A DNA stretch of 64,000 nt, from NCBI RefSeq assembly GCF_046736045.1, contig NZ_CP177134.1:558001-622000 (forward strand). The letters are read 5' to 3'. Origin of the DNA: Leptospira_A sp046736045. GTDB taxonomy: Bacteria; Spirochaetota; Leptospiria; Leptospirales; Leptospiraceae. The position numbers were made by a program, and so were the translations under genes. Shown here piece by piece: positions 18,424-27,427 of this stretch. Numbering within the stretch: the first letter of the stretch is position 1; the number at the start of each line of letters is the position of its first letter. Under the pieces are notes generated by a model, which worked only from the letters and a program-made list of their open reading frames with translations, was not told the origin of the DNA and ran no database searches.

Positions 18424-20070
18424 TTATAAATCGATTGCCACCAAACAAACATCATCTTCCGGATCAAGTTTTCCTATAAACTGAGAAAGCTCTGATAGGA
18501 TCGCACTCAAAAAATAATCCAATTTAAGTTTGGATATCCCTTCTATGATTTCAGGGAGAACCGCTTCAAAATATACTTCCTGATTTACATGCCTGCCGCT
18601 CTTTGCTTCAGTCAATCCATCCGTGTAAAATAAAATCCTAGTGCCTTTGTCGAATTTAGATTCAAAATTGAGATACCCTTTCCCTTTGGACTTTCGCGCA
18701 TTGCTGGTTTGTACTCCCAAAGGAAAGCTCCCTTTCAATAAAGGAAACAGTTCTATTTTATCTTTAAAAATTTTAAATGGCATGGGATGACCGGCAGAAG
18801 AATATTTTACCGTTCGATTTTCCAAATTAAACAGAGAATACATGGCGGTCACAAAACGATTATCAATATAATCCATGATCGAATCGTTTAAAAATTCCAG
18901 AAATTCCGCAGGATTTTCTTTTAGTTCGGGACTTGCCTGTTGAATCGTACTTTTCATAATCGCAGTGATAAATGCGGAAGGAACTCCATGGCCGGCTACA
19001 TCACTGATAAAAATGCCAATCTGGTTTGAATTCGGAAATTTTATAAAATCGCAAAAATCTCCGCCAACTTCATCTAACGGTTTATAGGTGAATGCAACGG
19101 ACTCATTCGGGTTGGAGGATGGTAGTAATTTCTTTTGTACTTTCGCAGCCATAGCAAGTTGATTGCTTAGAGTTTTATTTTTTGATTTTACTTTGTTCGA
19201 CTCCAGTTCCAAAGCATGTTGGATTTTCGATTTTTCAGTGATATCAAATACACTGAGCCTGAAGATAGTTTGGTTTTCCGTGGGAAGAAATATTTTTCTC
19301 CCCGAGACCAGACAGGTAATCGTATTTCCATTTCTTTTTGATATCTCCAGTTCCTTTTCATTCAAGTTGTTCCCTGCAACCAAGTCCTGCAGAAATTTTT
19401 CAAAAATGATTTTGTTTTCTTCATCCAATATATCCTGGAATTTGATTTTTCCGATCATTTCTCTTTTGGAATACTTTAGCCAATCCAAAAAAGTTACATT
19501 CGATTTTAAAATCATACCTAATGAATCTACAGTCAGATAACCACCCGGAGAATTATTATACAGATCATCCATCTCGACATATTGATTTAAAATCTGATAA
19601 TCCTTCTGAAGGATTATTTTATTTTTTGCCCTCAGTTCCAGAGAAGTTATGATTCTGGCTGCCATAAATTGAAATATTTCTTTGGCAGGTGTACGTTGCC
19701 TGATCACTGAATCGGAAAGAATCGACAATACTCCGATCGGAATGCCTAATTTTGTAAGTATGGGATAACCAACATAACACATATTTGGCGTAATATTATC
19801 AGAAGACGCCAACGGAATGATTGTAAGTTTTTCCGTTTCCGATCTTGCTTTGAGAACGTAAGGAGACAGATAAGCGAGAGATTCCTTTTCCAAACCAAGA
19901 CAATTATCGTGATGCACCTCTTCGGAATTTATCCAGCTAATGAATGCTAATTTTTCATGTAGGGAGCCTGCGAAAAAACCGAGTATCTCTTCCAATTCGG
20001 GAAGAGGAGAAGTTGGCGGAATTTGATAGATTCGAAATGCTTCCAAAATTTGTGAATTTTCATCATTCAT
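18424..20070 (-). CDS. PP2C/SpoIIE-type phosphatase with GAF and PAS domains
   Basis: A 548-aa protein. The N-terminal GAF-like region (about 1-165) is followed by a PAS domain (YNNSPGGYLTVDSLGMILKSN onward), a coiled coil, and a SpoIIE domain with metal-binding DEVGGDFCDF, ISDVAGHGVPSAF, SSAGHPMP and YTDGLTEAKSG. Such RsbU-like enzymes dephosphorylate STAS anti-anti-sigma proteins; no STAS/anti-sigma pair lies beside it. It is 15 bp upstream of the kinase gene and so probably the first gene of a three-gene operon. Confidence 0.92.
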   Translation of the reverse strand: MNDENSQILEAFRIYQIPPTSPLPELEEILGFFAGSLHEKLAFISWINSEEVHHDNCLGLEKESLAYLSPYVLKARSETEKLTIIPLASSDNITPNMCYVGYPILTKLGIPIGVLSILSDSVIRQRTPAKEIFQFMAARIITSLELRAKNKIILQKDYQILNQYVEMDDLYNNSPGGYLTVDSLGMILKSNVTFLDWLKYSKREMIGKIKFQDILDEENKIIFEKFLQDLVAGNNLNEKELEISKRNGNTITCLVSGRKIFLPTENQTIFRLSVFDITEKSKIQHALELESNKVKSKNKTLSNQLAMAAKVQKKLLPSSNPNESVAFTYKPLDEVGGDFCDFIKFPNSNQIGIFISDVAGHGVPSAFITAIMKSTIQQASPELKENPAEFLEFLNDSIMDYIDNRFVTAMYSLFNLENRTVKYSSAGHPMPFKIFKDKIELFPLLKGSFPLGVQTSNARKSKGKGYLNFESKFDKGTRILFYTDGLTEAKSGRHVNQEVYFEAVLPEIIEGISKLKLDYFLSAILSELSQFIGKLDPEDDVCLVAIDL

Positions 20071-20491
20071 ACGAATCTCTTATCAATCCTACGGAGATTC
20101 GATTTTCTTGTATATTCGTTTCATCATTCACCGCCAAATTGTGTCTCAAAAACCACTTCCGTAGCCCGAAGATGATCCTGTATTTGATTAATCTTTATTC
20201 AGAATGCTCAAAAATCGGAACCCGAATCAATAAGGAGGCGAACGATACAAGCTAATGTTTGCTAAAGTAAAAACAAATGAAAGTTAATGTATCTTTTCGT
20301 GTTAGGGAAACTCCTTTGACAAAATTGAAATTTATGCCTCATTGAACCAGTGCTTCTACTAAATTTTAAGTTCACCCCCAGCCGGTAAGTTTTTCTTGCA
20401 TTTCCGTTTCTTATAAATAAATTGACAAAGCGGATTTCGCTGATAAAGAAATTATTTATTTTGAAAAAAAACATTCGGAAATAGGAAAGAA
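20071..20491. other. Intergenic region, no gene seen
   Basis: AT-rich divergent spacer between the phosphatase gene and the DUF1577-like gene. No convincing ORF, tRNA or terminator was seen. A TTGACA at 20422 has no good -10 partner at standard spacing. Confidence 0.5.
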
Positions 20492-21637
20492 ATGGAAAAG
20501 AATTCTCGTCCAATGGACCACATTACGAGTACGGAGCAGAAGAACCACGTCATACTCAAATATCTGATCAACCAGCAGATACTTGTGAAGATGAGTCACT
20601 TGAACCAGTCTGGAATGATTCTAAAGGCTGCTTCCGGAAGTGATGAGATCATTTTGCAACTCCCGGAGACCTGGGATTTTTCTTCAAAGGAACCTATTTT
20701 TTTATCCAAGGTGCTCGCCAGATATATCGAGATCCAATGTTCGTTCATTTCCCAAGTAACCGATAACCAAATTCGATTGAAGGTGGAAAAAGTTGCGATC
20801 GCCAAAAAAGACCGCCAATCTCCTCGTTATCCGGTCACGGAAGAAGGTTTTGTCAACATCACAAATATTGTCAGTTCCAAAACCATCATAGAAGCGAACA
20901 TGTTCAACATCCCTACACTTGTACGTGTTAACTTTGAAGAATATGAAAAAAAACTAAATCAAAATCCGAACGAATTCGTTTCCATCAATACTTTTAAATC
21001 CGGTATGGATCGAATTTTCGAAGTAGTAAAACGTACTCAGAAAATTTTGCTACTGGAAGACTGCAATGATCCCAAATCATATAACAACGCAGATCCGAAT
21101 TATATAGATTACGAAGATGAAATTGACGATCATCTGGAAGCAGCTATAAAAAAATACAGAGAGAAAAAAATAGCATCTGAACTTGTTTTGCCGATCATCT
21201 ATACGAATGAGCTGGAAGAACAAATTCCAATCGGATATGTTTGGGCACAAACCAAAGAAAACAAAATCACAAAGGAATATGTGAACCGTGTGCAAACGTT
21301 GATGACTGAAATGGTGGAAAGAATCAAAGACGCCAACCTGACTAAAACTGAAAACAAGTTTCCCGTATTGGATATTTCATTCACAGGTCTGAAGATAAAA
21401 ATCAATGATCAAAGTTTGATCGATACTTTACCGAAACAGAAAGGTTTTTTATTCGATTTGTTTTTCAAAATGCAAGCTCCATTCCGTGTGTTTGTAACAG
21501 TTGCTTGGTGGAGAAAGGACGATACAGGCAATCTCATCTTAGGTGTTGAATTTTCAAGCAAGTCGAGAACCTACTTCGAAAAACAAAGATTCGAACAAAA
21601 CATTGAAATCGTAAAACAAATCGGTAGTGCTGCCTAA
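20492..21637 (+). CDS. PilZ/DUF1577-like protein
   Basis: A 381-aa soluble protein. It resembles the DUF1577 proteins known mainly from leptospires: an N-terminal beta region (ILQLPETWDFSSKEPIFLS), a short RQSPRYPV stretch placed like the PilZ R-x-x-x-R / c-di-GMP loop, a central helical part and a C-terminal beta domain with VLDISFTGLKIKI. c-di-GMP binding is inferred from the PilZ resemblance only. Monocistronic with an AGGAAAG ribosome site. Confidence 0.68.
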   Translation: MEKNSRPMDHITSTEQKNHVILKYLINQQILVKMSHLNQSGMILKAASGSDEIILQLPETWDFSSKEPIFLSKVLARYIEIQCSFISQVTDNQIRLKVEKVAIAKKDRQSPRYPVTEEGFVNITNIVSSKTIIEANMFNIPTLVRVNFEEYEKKLNQNPNEFVSINTFKSGMDRIFEVVKRTQKILLLEDCNDPKSYNNADPNYIDYEDEIDDHLEAAIKKYREKKIASELVLPIIYTNELEEQIPIGYVWAQTKENKITKEYVNRVQTLMTEMVERIKDANLTKTENKFPVLDISFTGLKIKINDQSLIDTLPKQKGFLFDLFFKMQAPFRVFVTVAWWRKDDTGNLILGVEFSSKSRTYFEKQRFEQNIEIVKQIGSAA

Positions 21638-21868
21638 TTCAAACACATAACAATCGGTTTAAGATTCCTATCCAGGGGCGTGATTCGAAAAGTTCTGCCC
21701 CATATCGCCGAATCTCGTAAAACCCCTTCCCTTATAGCGGCTCATTCGGATCAAAACAGTTTCAAATGATGGTGCCTAAGCCGAACATCCTTCTAAAATT
21801 AGAGTGGAAAATCATTCCCCTACTTAGAACTTTGATTTGATTCCAAGTCTTTAGAGGATTTACCGAAA

Positions 21869-22267
21869 ATGAAACGAACCACTTATTTGTTTTTTAGCTT
21901 ATTCTGTTTTACATTTCTAATACAAACTCCGATGATTCCTGCGGAAAAAGATCTGATCATTCAAGATATCAAATTAGGCACAGGAAAAGAAGCTTACTCC
22001 GGTTCGAATGTTACCGTACACTATGTAGGAAAACTTACAAACGGAGTTAAATTCGATAGTTCCAGAGATCGCAAAAAACCTTTCGAATTCAATTTGGGAG
22101 CAGGTGAAGTGATCAAAGGCTGGGACAAAGGTGTCAAAGGAATGAAAGAAGGCGGAATCCGCAAACTCACGATCCCTCCCGAATTGGGTTACGGTGCAAG
22201 AGGGACAGGATCGATTCCAGCTAACTCTACTTTGATTTTTGAAGTTGAGCTGATCAAAGTTTACTGA
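21869..22267 (+). CDS. FKBP-type peptidyl-prolyl isomerase, exported
   Basis: A 132-aa protein. A signal peptide of about 25 residues is followed by one complete FKBP domain: VTVHYVGKLTNGVKFDSS, GAGEVIKGWDKGVKGMKEGGIRKLTIPPELGYG and IPANSTLIFEVEL. Catalyses cis-trans proline isomerisation in the periplasm. All active-site aromatics of the family core are present. Confidence 0.94.
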   Translation: MKRTTYLFFSLFCFTFLIQTPMIPAEKDLIIQDIKLGTGKEAYSGSNVTVHYVGKLTNGVKFDSSRDRKKPFEFNLGAGEVIKGWDKGVKGMKEGGIRKLTIPPELGYGARGTGSIPANSTLIFEVELIKVY

Positions 22268-22284
22268 TTACGAAAAGCCGGGTA

Positions 22285-24534
22285 TTACTTCATATACCTG
22301 GAATATCCGAATTCAATTTCTCTAATCACAAAATTATAATAATTTAACATATCTTTGTCGGACTGATACACTCCCGCTTCTTTGCGATAGTATTCCGCCA
22401 AATTGTCTCTGAACAAAGTTGTTTTTAAGTCGGCCTTGCTCATGATGATTTCTTTATTACGCCCTTTCACTTGCAAGGCTTCCGGAATTCGAATCACTGC
22501 CGAAATCTGTAAAATGGCATGCTCCACTTCGGAAATTATTTTTTGGTCGTCCTTTTTTCTTTCCTGAACCGAAAGCAGATTTCTGATTTCATTCAAGTTT
22601 TCTTCAATTTGATTTCGTAATTTTTTAGGATCATAAACTTTATCCAGCAGATGATTGTATTTTTTAGGATAAATAAATGCTTCGGATGCCTTGATCAAAG
22701 ATAAAAATCTTTCTTCCTGCCCGGAATGAATCTTTCCCGAACCTTTATCTTTACCTGTCTTTTTGGAATCGTCTTTTCTTAAAATATAAGCGAGCGCAAC
22801 CCCAAGCAGTATACTTGCAAACAAGCCTGTCAACAGACTATTCAAACGGTTTAAAGCGATCGAAACAATGGTAGATAAAACGGAGCCTGATAATGCAGTG
22901 ATGATTCCAACGGGAAGATTGAAGTTTTTTTGAATCTCATTGAAATCAAAAGGAGAAGGTTTAGGTTCTTCTTTTTCGATTTCTTTCTTGGAAACAGGTT
23001 CATTCAATTCTTTATTTTGAGAAAGCGTATCATAGTTTTCATCTTTTCTTTCGATTAGAATCTTTTTGATTTCATCCAAAAAAACCAAATGTTCTTTATA
23101 AACAGGATCTTTTACGGAAAGTTCTTTCGTATTTAAAACAACATCTGAAAAATATTTCTGATCGACTGCAACCAAAGTTCCTACCGAGTCTGTACTTGCG
23201 ACCGTAACACCGAGTGATTTCGAAAGACCAGCTTGCAACTGTTCCATGACAGATTTTTCATCGAACTTGGGTAAAGATCTCAAAAATTGAATTTCCTGTT
23301 CCAAATTGATCAAGCTCAGGCTCAGAGTTCTTTCGGTATGATCCATTACCCTGTTTTTAATTTTGACGATAATCTCGGAGATTTTGGTTTCTAAAATATC
23401 TTTGCCTTTGGACTGAATCTCATTCAAAAGTTTTTCCAAGATGGCAATGGAAACCAAACAGGAATTTTGAACCCGTGACAAGTCATCCGACTTTATTTGA
23501 TCGAAAGGAAAAGCTTTCACAAGGAAAATCAATTCATAAGCGAACTTCCAGCCGCCTTCCACCAAACGTTTTCCCGAACTGGGAATCTTCGTTTCCAAAT
23601 CCTCAATCTGATCCAGGATTTTTAAGATTTTGTTTTCTTTGGCGAATTTTTTAAGATAATGGAATGAGAAACCGGAAAGCGCATCCAATTGTACTGCGAT
23701 ATGTTTGAAAAGAGTATCTAAAAAAGAATTTTGAGATAAAACAATATGATAATCCTTATTGATCTCATATAACTTGGAGGCAGCACTTGCGTAACTGACC
23801 AAGTCCACAATGAAATCGGTAAGAGGAATATAAGAATAAGGTTCAAAACCTTTCTTTAATATAAATTCAATATCGGTTTCAAAAGAAAATCCATTCGGAT
23901 TCAAAAACAAAACGCCTTTGGAATCCCGATAGAGAAGTCTAGCACCCGGTCTTTCCTCTTCAATAGGAGTTTCCCTGGATGCAAAATTTTTAATCAGAAT
24001 GGCAACGATATCCTGGGAATATTTAAAACAAGCCCTTCGGTAAGGAATGATATCCGTCTTTTCTTTGTTTTGTGGTGCAATCAGTGCAATCCGAACAACA
24101 AGGCCTGTATCCGTTTTAAGAAAGTAAGGATAAAGGTAAATTGATCGGTCTCTAAATCCGTTTCCAAGGTCGGAGAGTTCGTTCAATGCTTCGGTGATCG
24201 CTTCCGGAGTTTTATGATTCTCCGTCAACTGAACCGCTTTCAATAAAAGCTCGGAGATACTATCGAGTGTTAGAAGTAACGACGGTGCAATTTCGGAACT
24301 ACCATGCATGGCAAGCCTTTGATGGCGCACCCTAAGTTCTTCCAATATCAACTGCGCAGTCAGTGAAAACCGGGCTTGATTTTTAGGTAACCCTAATATC
24401 GCTCCCCCGGAATCGATCCAAACATCTTTTGAAATAGTAGAGTCTTCGAAGGAAAAACTCTCTAAAGGATTTTCTGAACTTTCTGGCATTGAATTGGATA
24501 GGTTCCCGATTTGATACTTATACGGAGACTGCAA
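22285..24534 (-). CDS. Large orphan protein with one membrane hairpin
   Basis: A 749-aa protein. No known domain recognised. A long, mainly helical N-terminal region (to about 510) is followed by a charged linker (KKEIEKEEPKPSPFDF), two adjacent hydrophobic helices (about 545-590) and a charged C-terminal helical domain (to the end). The layout suggests a cytoplasmic protein anchored by a membrane hairpin. It has its own promoter region and ends convergently with the FKBP gene 17 bp away. An in-frame ATG at 24492 is an alternative start. Confidence 0.7.
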   Translation of the reverse strand: MQSPYKYQIGNLSNSMPESSENPLESFSFEDSTISKDVWIDSGGAILGLPKNQARFSLTAQLILEELRVRHQRLAMHGSSEIAPSLLLTLDSISELLLKAVQLTENHKTPEAITEALNELSDLGNGFRDRSIYLYPYFLKTDTGLVVRIALIAPQNKEKTDIIPYRRACFKYSQDIVAILIKNFASRETPIEEERPGARLLYRDSKGVLFLNPNGFSFETDIEFILKKGFEPYSYIPLTDFIVDLVSYASAASKLYEINKDYHIVLSQNSFLDTLFKHIAVQLDALSGFSFHYLKKFAKENKILKILDQIEDLETKIPSSGKRLVEGGWKFAYELIFLVKAFPFDQIKSDDLSRVQNSCLVSIAILEKLLNEIQSKGKDILETKISEIIVKIKNRVMDHTERTLSLSLINLEQEIQFLRSLPKFDEKSVMEQLQAGLSKSLGVTVASTDSVGTLVAVDQKYFSDVVLNTKELSVKDPVYKEHLVFLDEIKKILIERKDENYDTLSQNKELNEPVSKKEIEKEEPKPSPFDFNEIQKNFNLPVGIITALSGSVLSTIVSIALNRLNSLLTGLFASILLGVALAYILRKDDSKKTGKDKGSGKIHSGQEERFLSLIKASEAFIYPKKYNHLLDKVYDPKKLRNQIEENLNEIRNLLSVQERKKDDQKIISEVEHAILQISAVIRIPEALQVKGRNKEIIMSKADLKTTLFRDNLAEYYRKEAGVYQSDKDMLNYYNFVIREIEFGYSRYMK

Positions 24535-24686
24535 AATTCAAACGATAAAAACATTTATTTGGCCCATTTTCGGCAAAAAAGAACCTGAAATCCGATGCCA
24601 CTCAAATGATCATAATTCAAAGCTGTATAATAATTTATTTCCGGATTTTCGTTGCAAAATAAAGAAATAGGTTTTATTATTCAATT

Positions 24687-26009
24687 ATGTTACCCGAGGA
24701 AAAAAGAATTCCTTCTTTGCCACTGCGCTCATTTGTTTTTCTTTTGGTATTGATAATGGAATATTGCCAGCCAGGGTTCAACAATCCGGCAGACCCTTCC
24801 AGTTTGGCATTTTTCAAAACAAGTTTGGTTTCCACATACCTGAAAAGTTTGATTCAACCGACGTTTGTTGATGCGGAGGTACCACAATTTTTGGCACTTC
24901 TTTATTTAAAAACCAGTCCGACGGAATCGGGATTTGTAGTTTGGAATGTTGATCCGGATTCAGGTAAGCTAACAAGCACAATCGGACTGCAAGCGGTTCC
25001 CCCGAATGCTCCGGGCAATAGCCCTATTAACTTAAAAAGAGTTCCGAAAACCAGAGAACTGCTTGCTTCATCGGGATTCGGACCTACCAATTCCAATAAA
25101 ATTTATTCTTATAAAGTTCAGGATGACGGATCCGTCACGGTAGGCGGATCTTCTCCCTCAAATACGGTGCCGACTTCCATTACGCCTAACACATCCGGTA
25201 CGAATGTCTATGCGGTCATCACTCCCGTGAGTACTGCTAACATCTACCTTTTCCAAAAAGACTCATCAGGCAATTTAGTACAGAGTTCTTTGGCAGCCTA
25301 TCCATTCGGAACCTACTGCTCTCCTTCTTCACTTCTTGTTTCACCGACGGAGCAAAATATTTTTATCACCAATCCTTCTTATTTGGCTATTTATAATCAA
25401 GATACCTCGGCAGGCACGGTAACGCTCGGTTCCGGTAGCCCCTTGACCATGCCCGCCAGTCCGACGTTAAATGACAATTTGAATCTGCATCCCACAAAAA
25501 ACTATATCTATACCACCATCACCAACATTGCAGCTCCGATTATGGGTTTTACCTATAACCAAGATTCTTCCGCTACCGCAATCCAAGGATCTCCATTTAC
25601 ACCTTCCAGTAGTTATTCGGCGACCACCGCATCTACAAAAACACTGACAATCGATCCTTATGGAAGATTCGTCGCGTTCGTATATTCCGATTCTTCAGGC
25701 AATAGACTTCAGCTTTTAACAATAGATGCGTCATCGGGTGCTCTCACTCCTTCGGGATTTCCCATCGGTGTGGGAAACGCACCAGGCGGTTTGACATGGG
25801 ATGAAAGCGGAAGATTTATTTATTTATTTTCCGATACGGGAGCTATAAGCAGCGAAAGGCAGTTAGAGATTTACAAAGTATCTTCCACAGGGCAACTCAC
25901 TTCCACTCCCAGCTCCCCTACGATTCTAGGAGCCATTTCTACATTCAATCCGAGAGGGCTTGCTTCCGTTACAAAAACAATGAGAGTCAAACAAGGGGAG
26001 TATCCCTGA
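24687..26009 (+). CDS. Beta-propeller lipoprotein (lactonase-like fold)
   Basis: A 440-aa protein. The N-terminal hydrophobic stretch ends in LIMEYC, an acceptable spirochaetal lipobox (Cys about residue 28). Repeats of the type FxxDSSGNLVQ / VDPDSGKLTS / SSGALTPSGFPI mark a seven-bladed YVTN/6-phosphogluconolactonase-like propeller. The catalytic residues of true lactonases are not evident, so binding is more likely than catalysis. Probably surface or periplasmic. Its stop (TGA) overlaps the next gene's apparent start. Confidence 0.8.
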   Translation: MLPEEKRIPSLPLRSFVFLLVLIMEYCQPGFNNPADPSSLAFFKTSLVSTYLKSLIQPTFVDAEVPQFLALLYLKTSPTESGFVVWNVDPDSGKLTSTIGLQAVPPNAPGNSPINLKRVPKTRELLASSGFGPTNSNKIYSYKVQDDGSVTVGGSSPSNTVPTSITPNTSGTNVYAVITPVSTANIYLFQKDSSGNLVQSSLAAYPFGTYCSPSSLLVSPTEQNIFITNPSYLAIYNQDTSAGTVTLGSGSPLTMPASPTLNDNLNLHPTKNYIYTTITNIAAPIMGFTYNQDSSATAIQGSPFTPSSSYSATTASTKTLTIDPYGRFVAFVYSDSSGNRLQLLTIDASSGALTPSGFPIGVGNAPGGLTWDESGRFIYLFSDTGAISSERQLEIYKVSSTGQLTSTPSSPTILGAISTFNPRGLASVTKTMRVKQGEYP

Positions 26010-27427
26010 TTCAACTATCCAAACCTTCTCTAATCGCAACCGGAATTTCGATTTTTTTCTATACGATTTATTTTTTTTCAGGTAATCATCTGCCCGATGC
26101 TGATATTTACTACCATTCTGCAATCGCAAAACTTTACTTAAATGATGGATTTGTAAGAACTCTTACCTGGCCGGAGTTCGGAATACAAAACATTGCATTT
26201 ACGGATTACCATTTCCTTTTTCATGTTTTTGAAATGCCTTTTTTGTTACTGCCCTTCTCGGAAACAAATTCAATTAGAATATTTTTACTTGTTTGTCTGA
26301 GCTTTTCATTGTACCAAATGTATTCCTTTTTAGAAGAAGAATCGGAATCATTCCCTATCCTATTCGCATCTTTATTTTTTGCATTAGGTTCTCCTCTTTT
26401 CACAGGAAGGTTGCTTTTCGGAAGAGGAATCGTTTTGTTTTTAGGATTCATTTTTCTTTATCTTAGAAAGTACAAAGAAAAAAGATGGATCTATCTTTTT
26501 GCGATCTCATTCTTTTCCGTTTGGACTTACGCTGGCTTTCCTATTTTGCTTATACTTTCTTTTTTCTTTTTATTGGGAGATTATTTTACAACAAAACATC
26601 TAACATACAAGCCGATCCTTTATACTGTTTCAGGTCTGGCTTTAGGAATGATCCTTCATCCCTCTTTTCCAAATCAATTTGAAGGATATTTTTTAGAATT
26701 GATCGTGCAAGCTTTTCCCCCGACAGATACCGAAGCCATTGCAGAATGGCTGGCTCCCGAAAGAGGTTTGATCTGGGGCGGAATTTGGTTTTTATTACTT
26801 TTTATCATTCATCACATGTTTCATGAAAATGAGTTTTCCCCGATTCAAAAAATTTTCCTTAGCCTAACAATCATTTACCTCATTTTCGGAATTTCATCTT
26901 TAAGATTATTTGAATATTATTTTCTGTTCGGATATTTATTCTGCTTCAGCGGAAAGCCAAGCCCGAAACAAATCAATTATGCGGGAATTGCAGTATTATT
27001 ATTGGTTCTGTTTCCAATTACTTATGGAAAAATGAAACAACAATATGAATTTACCGACCCGAACCCCGCTTTCAATACCGCGGATTGGATCAAAAAAAAT
27101 CTGCCGGAAGAAAAGAAGATCTTTCTGTCTTGGGCGGATTATCCTTACTTTGTTTTTCGGGTTCCGGAAAAACAATATTTGTTCGGGCTAAATCCCATTT
27201 ACTCATGGGCATTCGATCAGAAAAAATATATGTTACAAAGATCCTTTTTTGAAGGAAGCACTTTGGATTACGAACAAATCCCCGGCATTCTAGGTTATAA
27301 ATATGCAGTTCTAAATCTCAATTATTACAAGCCGGTGGCGGATGCTTTGAGACATTCCGAAAAAGCGGAACTTGTTTATGAAAACAATAGATACCGGATC
27401 TTTCGTATGATAGGAACGAATAAATAA
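26009..27427 (+). CDS. Polytopic membrane protein with apparent non-canonical start
   Basis: The first ATG is at 26234, but the frame is open and clearly coding back to the propeller gene stop: it encodes a first membrane helix and a conserved-looking ADIYYHSAIAKLYLNDGFVR segment. Between the stop and 26234 there is no in-frame ATG, GTG or TTG. The only candidates are ATT at 26009 (in TGATT) or CTG at 26006, each a few bases after an AAGGGGAG ribosome site at 25993-26000. The product (about 472 aa) has ~10 membrane helices and a soluble C-terminal part with FLSWADYPYFVF, resembling GT-C-type glycosyltransferases or O-antigen-linked membrane proteins; the exact family is unknown. Confidence 0.65.
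   Translation: MQLSKPSLIATGISIFFYTIYFFSGNHLPDADIYYHSAIAKLYLNDGFVRTLTWPEFGIQNIAFTDYHFLFHVFEMPFLLLPFSETNSIRIFLLVCLSFSLYQMYSFLEEESESFPILFASLFFALGSPLFTGRLLFGRGIVLFLGFIFLYLRKYKEKRWIYLFAISFFSVWTYAGFPILLILSFFFLLGDYFTTKHLTYKPILYTVSGLALGMILHPSFPNQFEGYFLELIVQAFPPTDTEAIAEWLAPERGLIWGGIWFLLLFIIHHMFHENEFSPIQKIFLSLTIIYLIFGISSLRLFEYYFLFGYLFCFSGKPSPKQINYAGIAVLLLVLFPITYGKMKQQYEFTDPNPAFNTADWIKKNLPEEKKIFLSWADYPYFVFRVPEKQYLFGLNPIYSWAFDQKKYMLQRSFFEGSTLDYEQIPGILGYKYAVLNLNYYKPVADALRHSEKAELVYENNRYRIFRMIGTNK

Noticed and set aside
20262..20513. 83-aa minus-strand ORF upstream of the DUF1577-like gene
   Set aside because: Lys/Phe-rich translation of AT-rich spacer, overlapping the start of a real gene.
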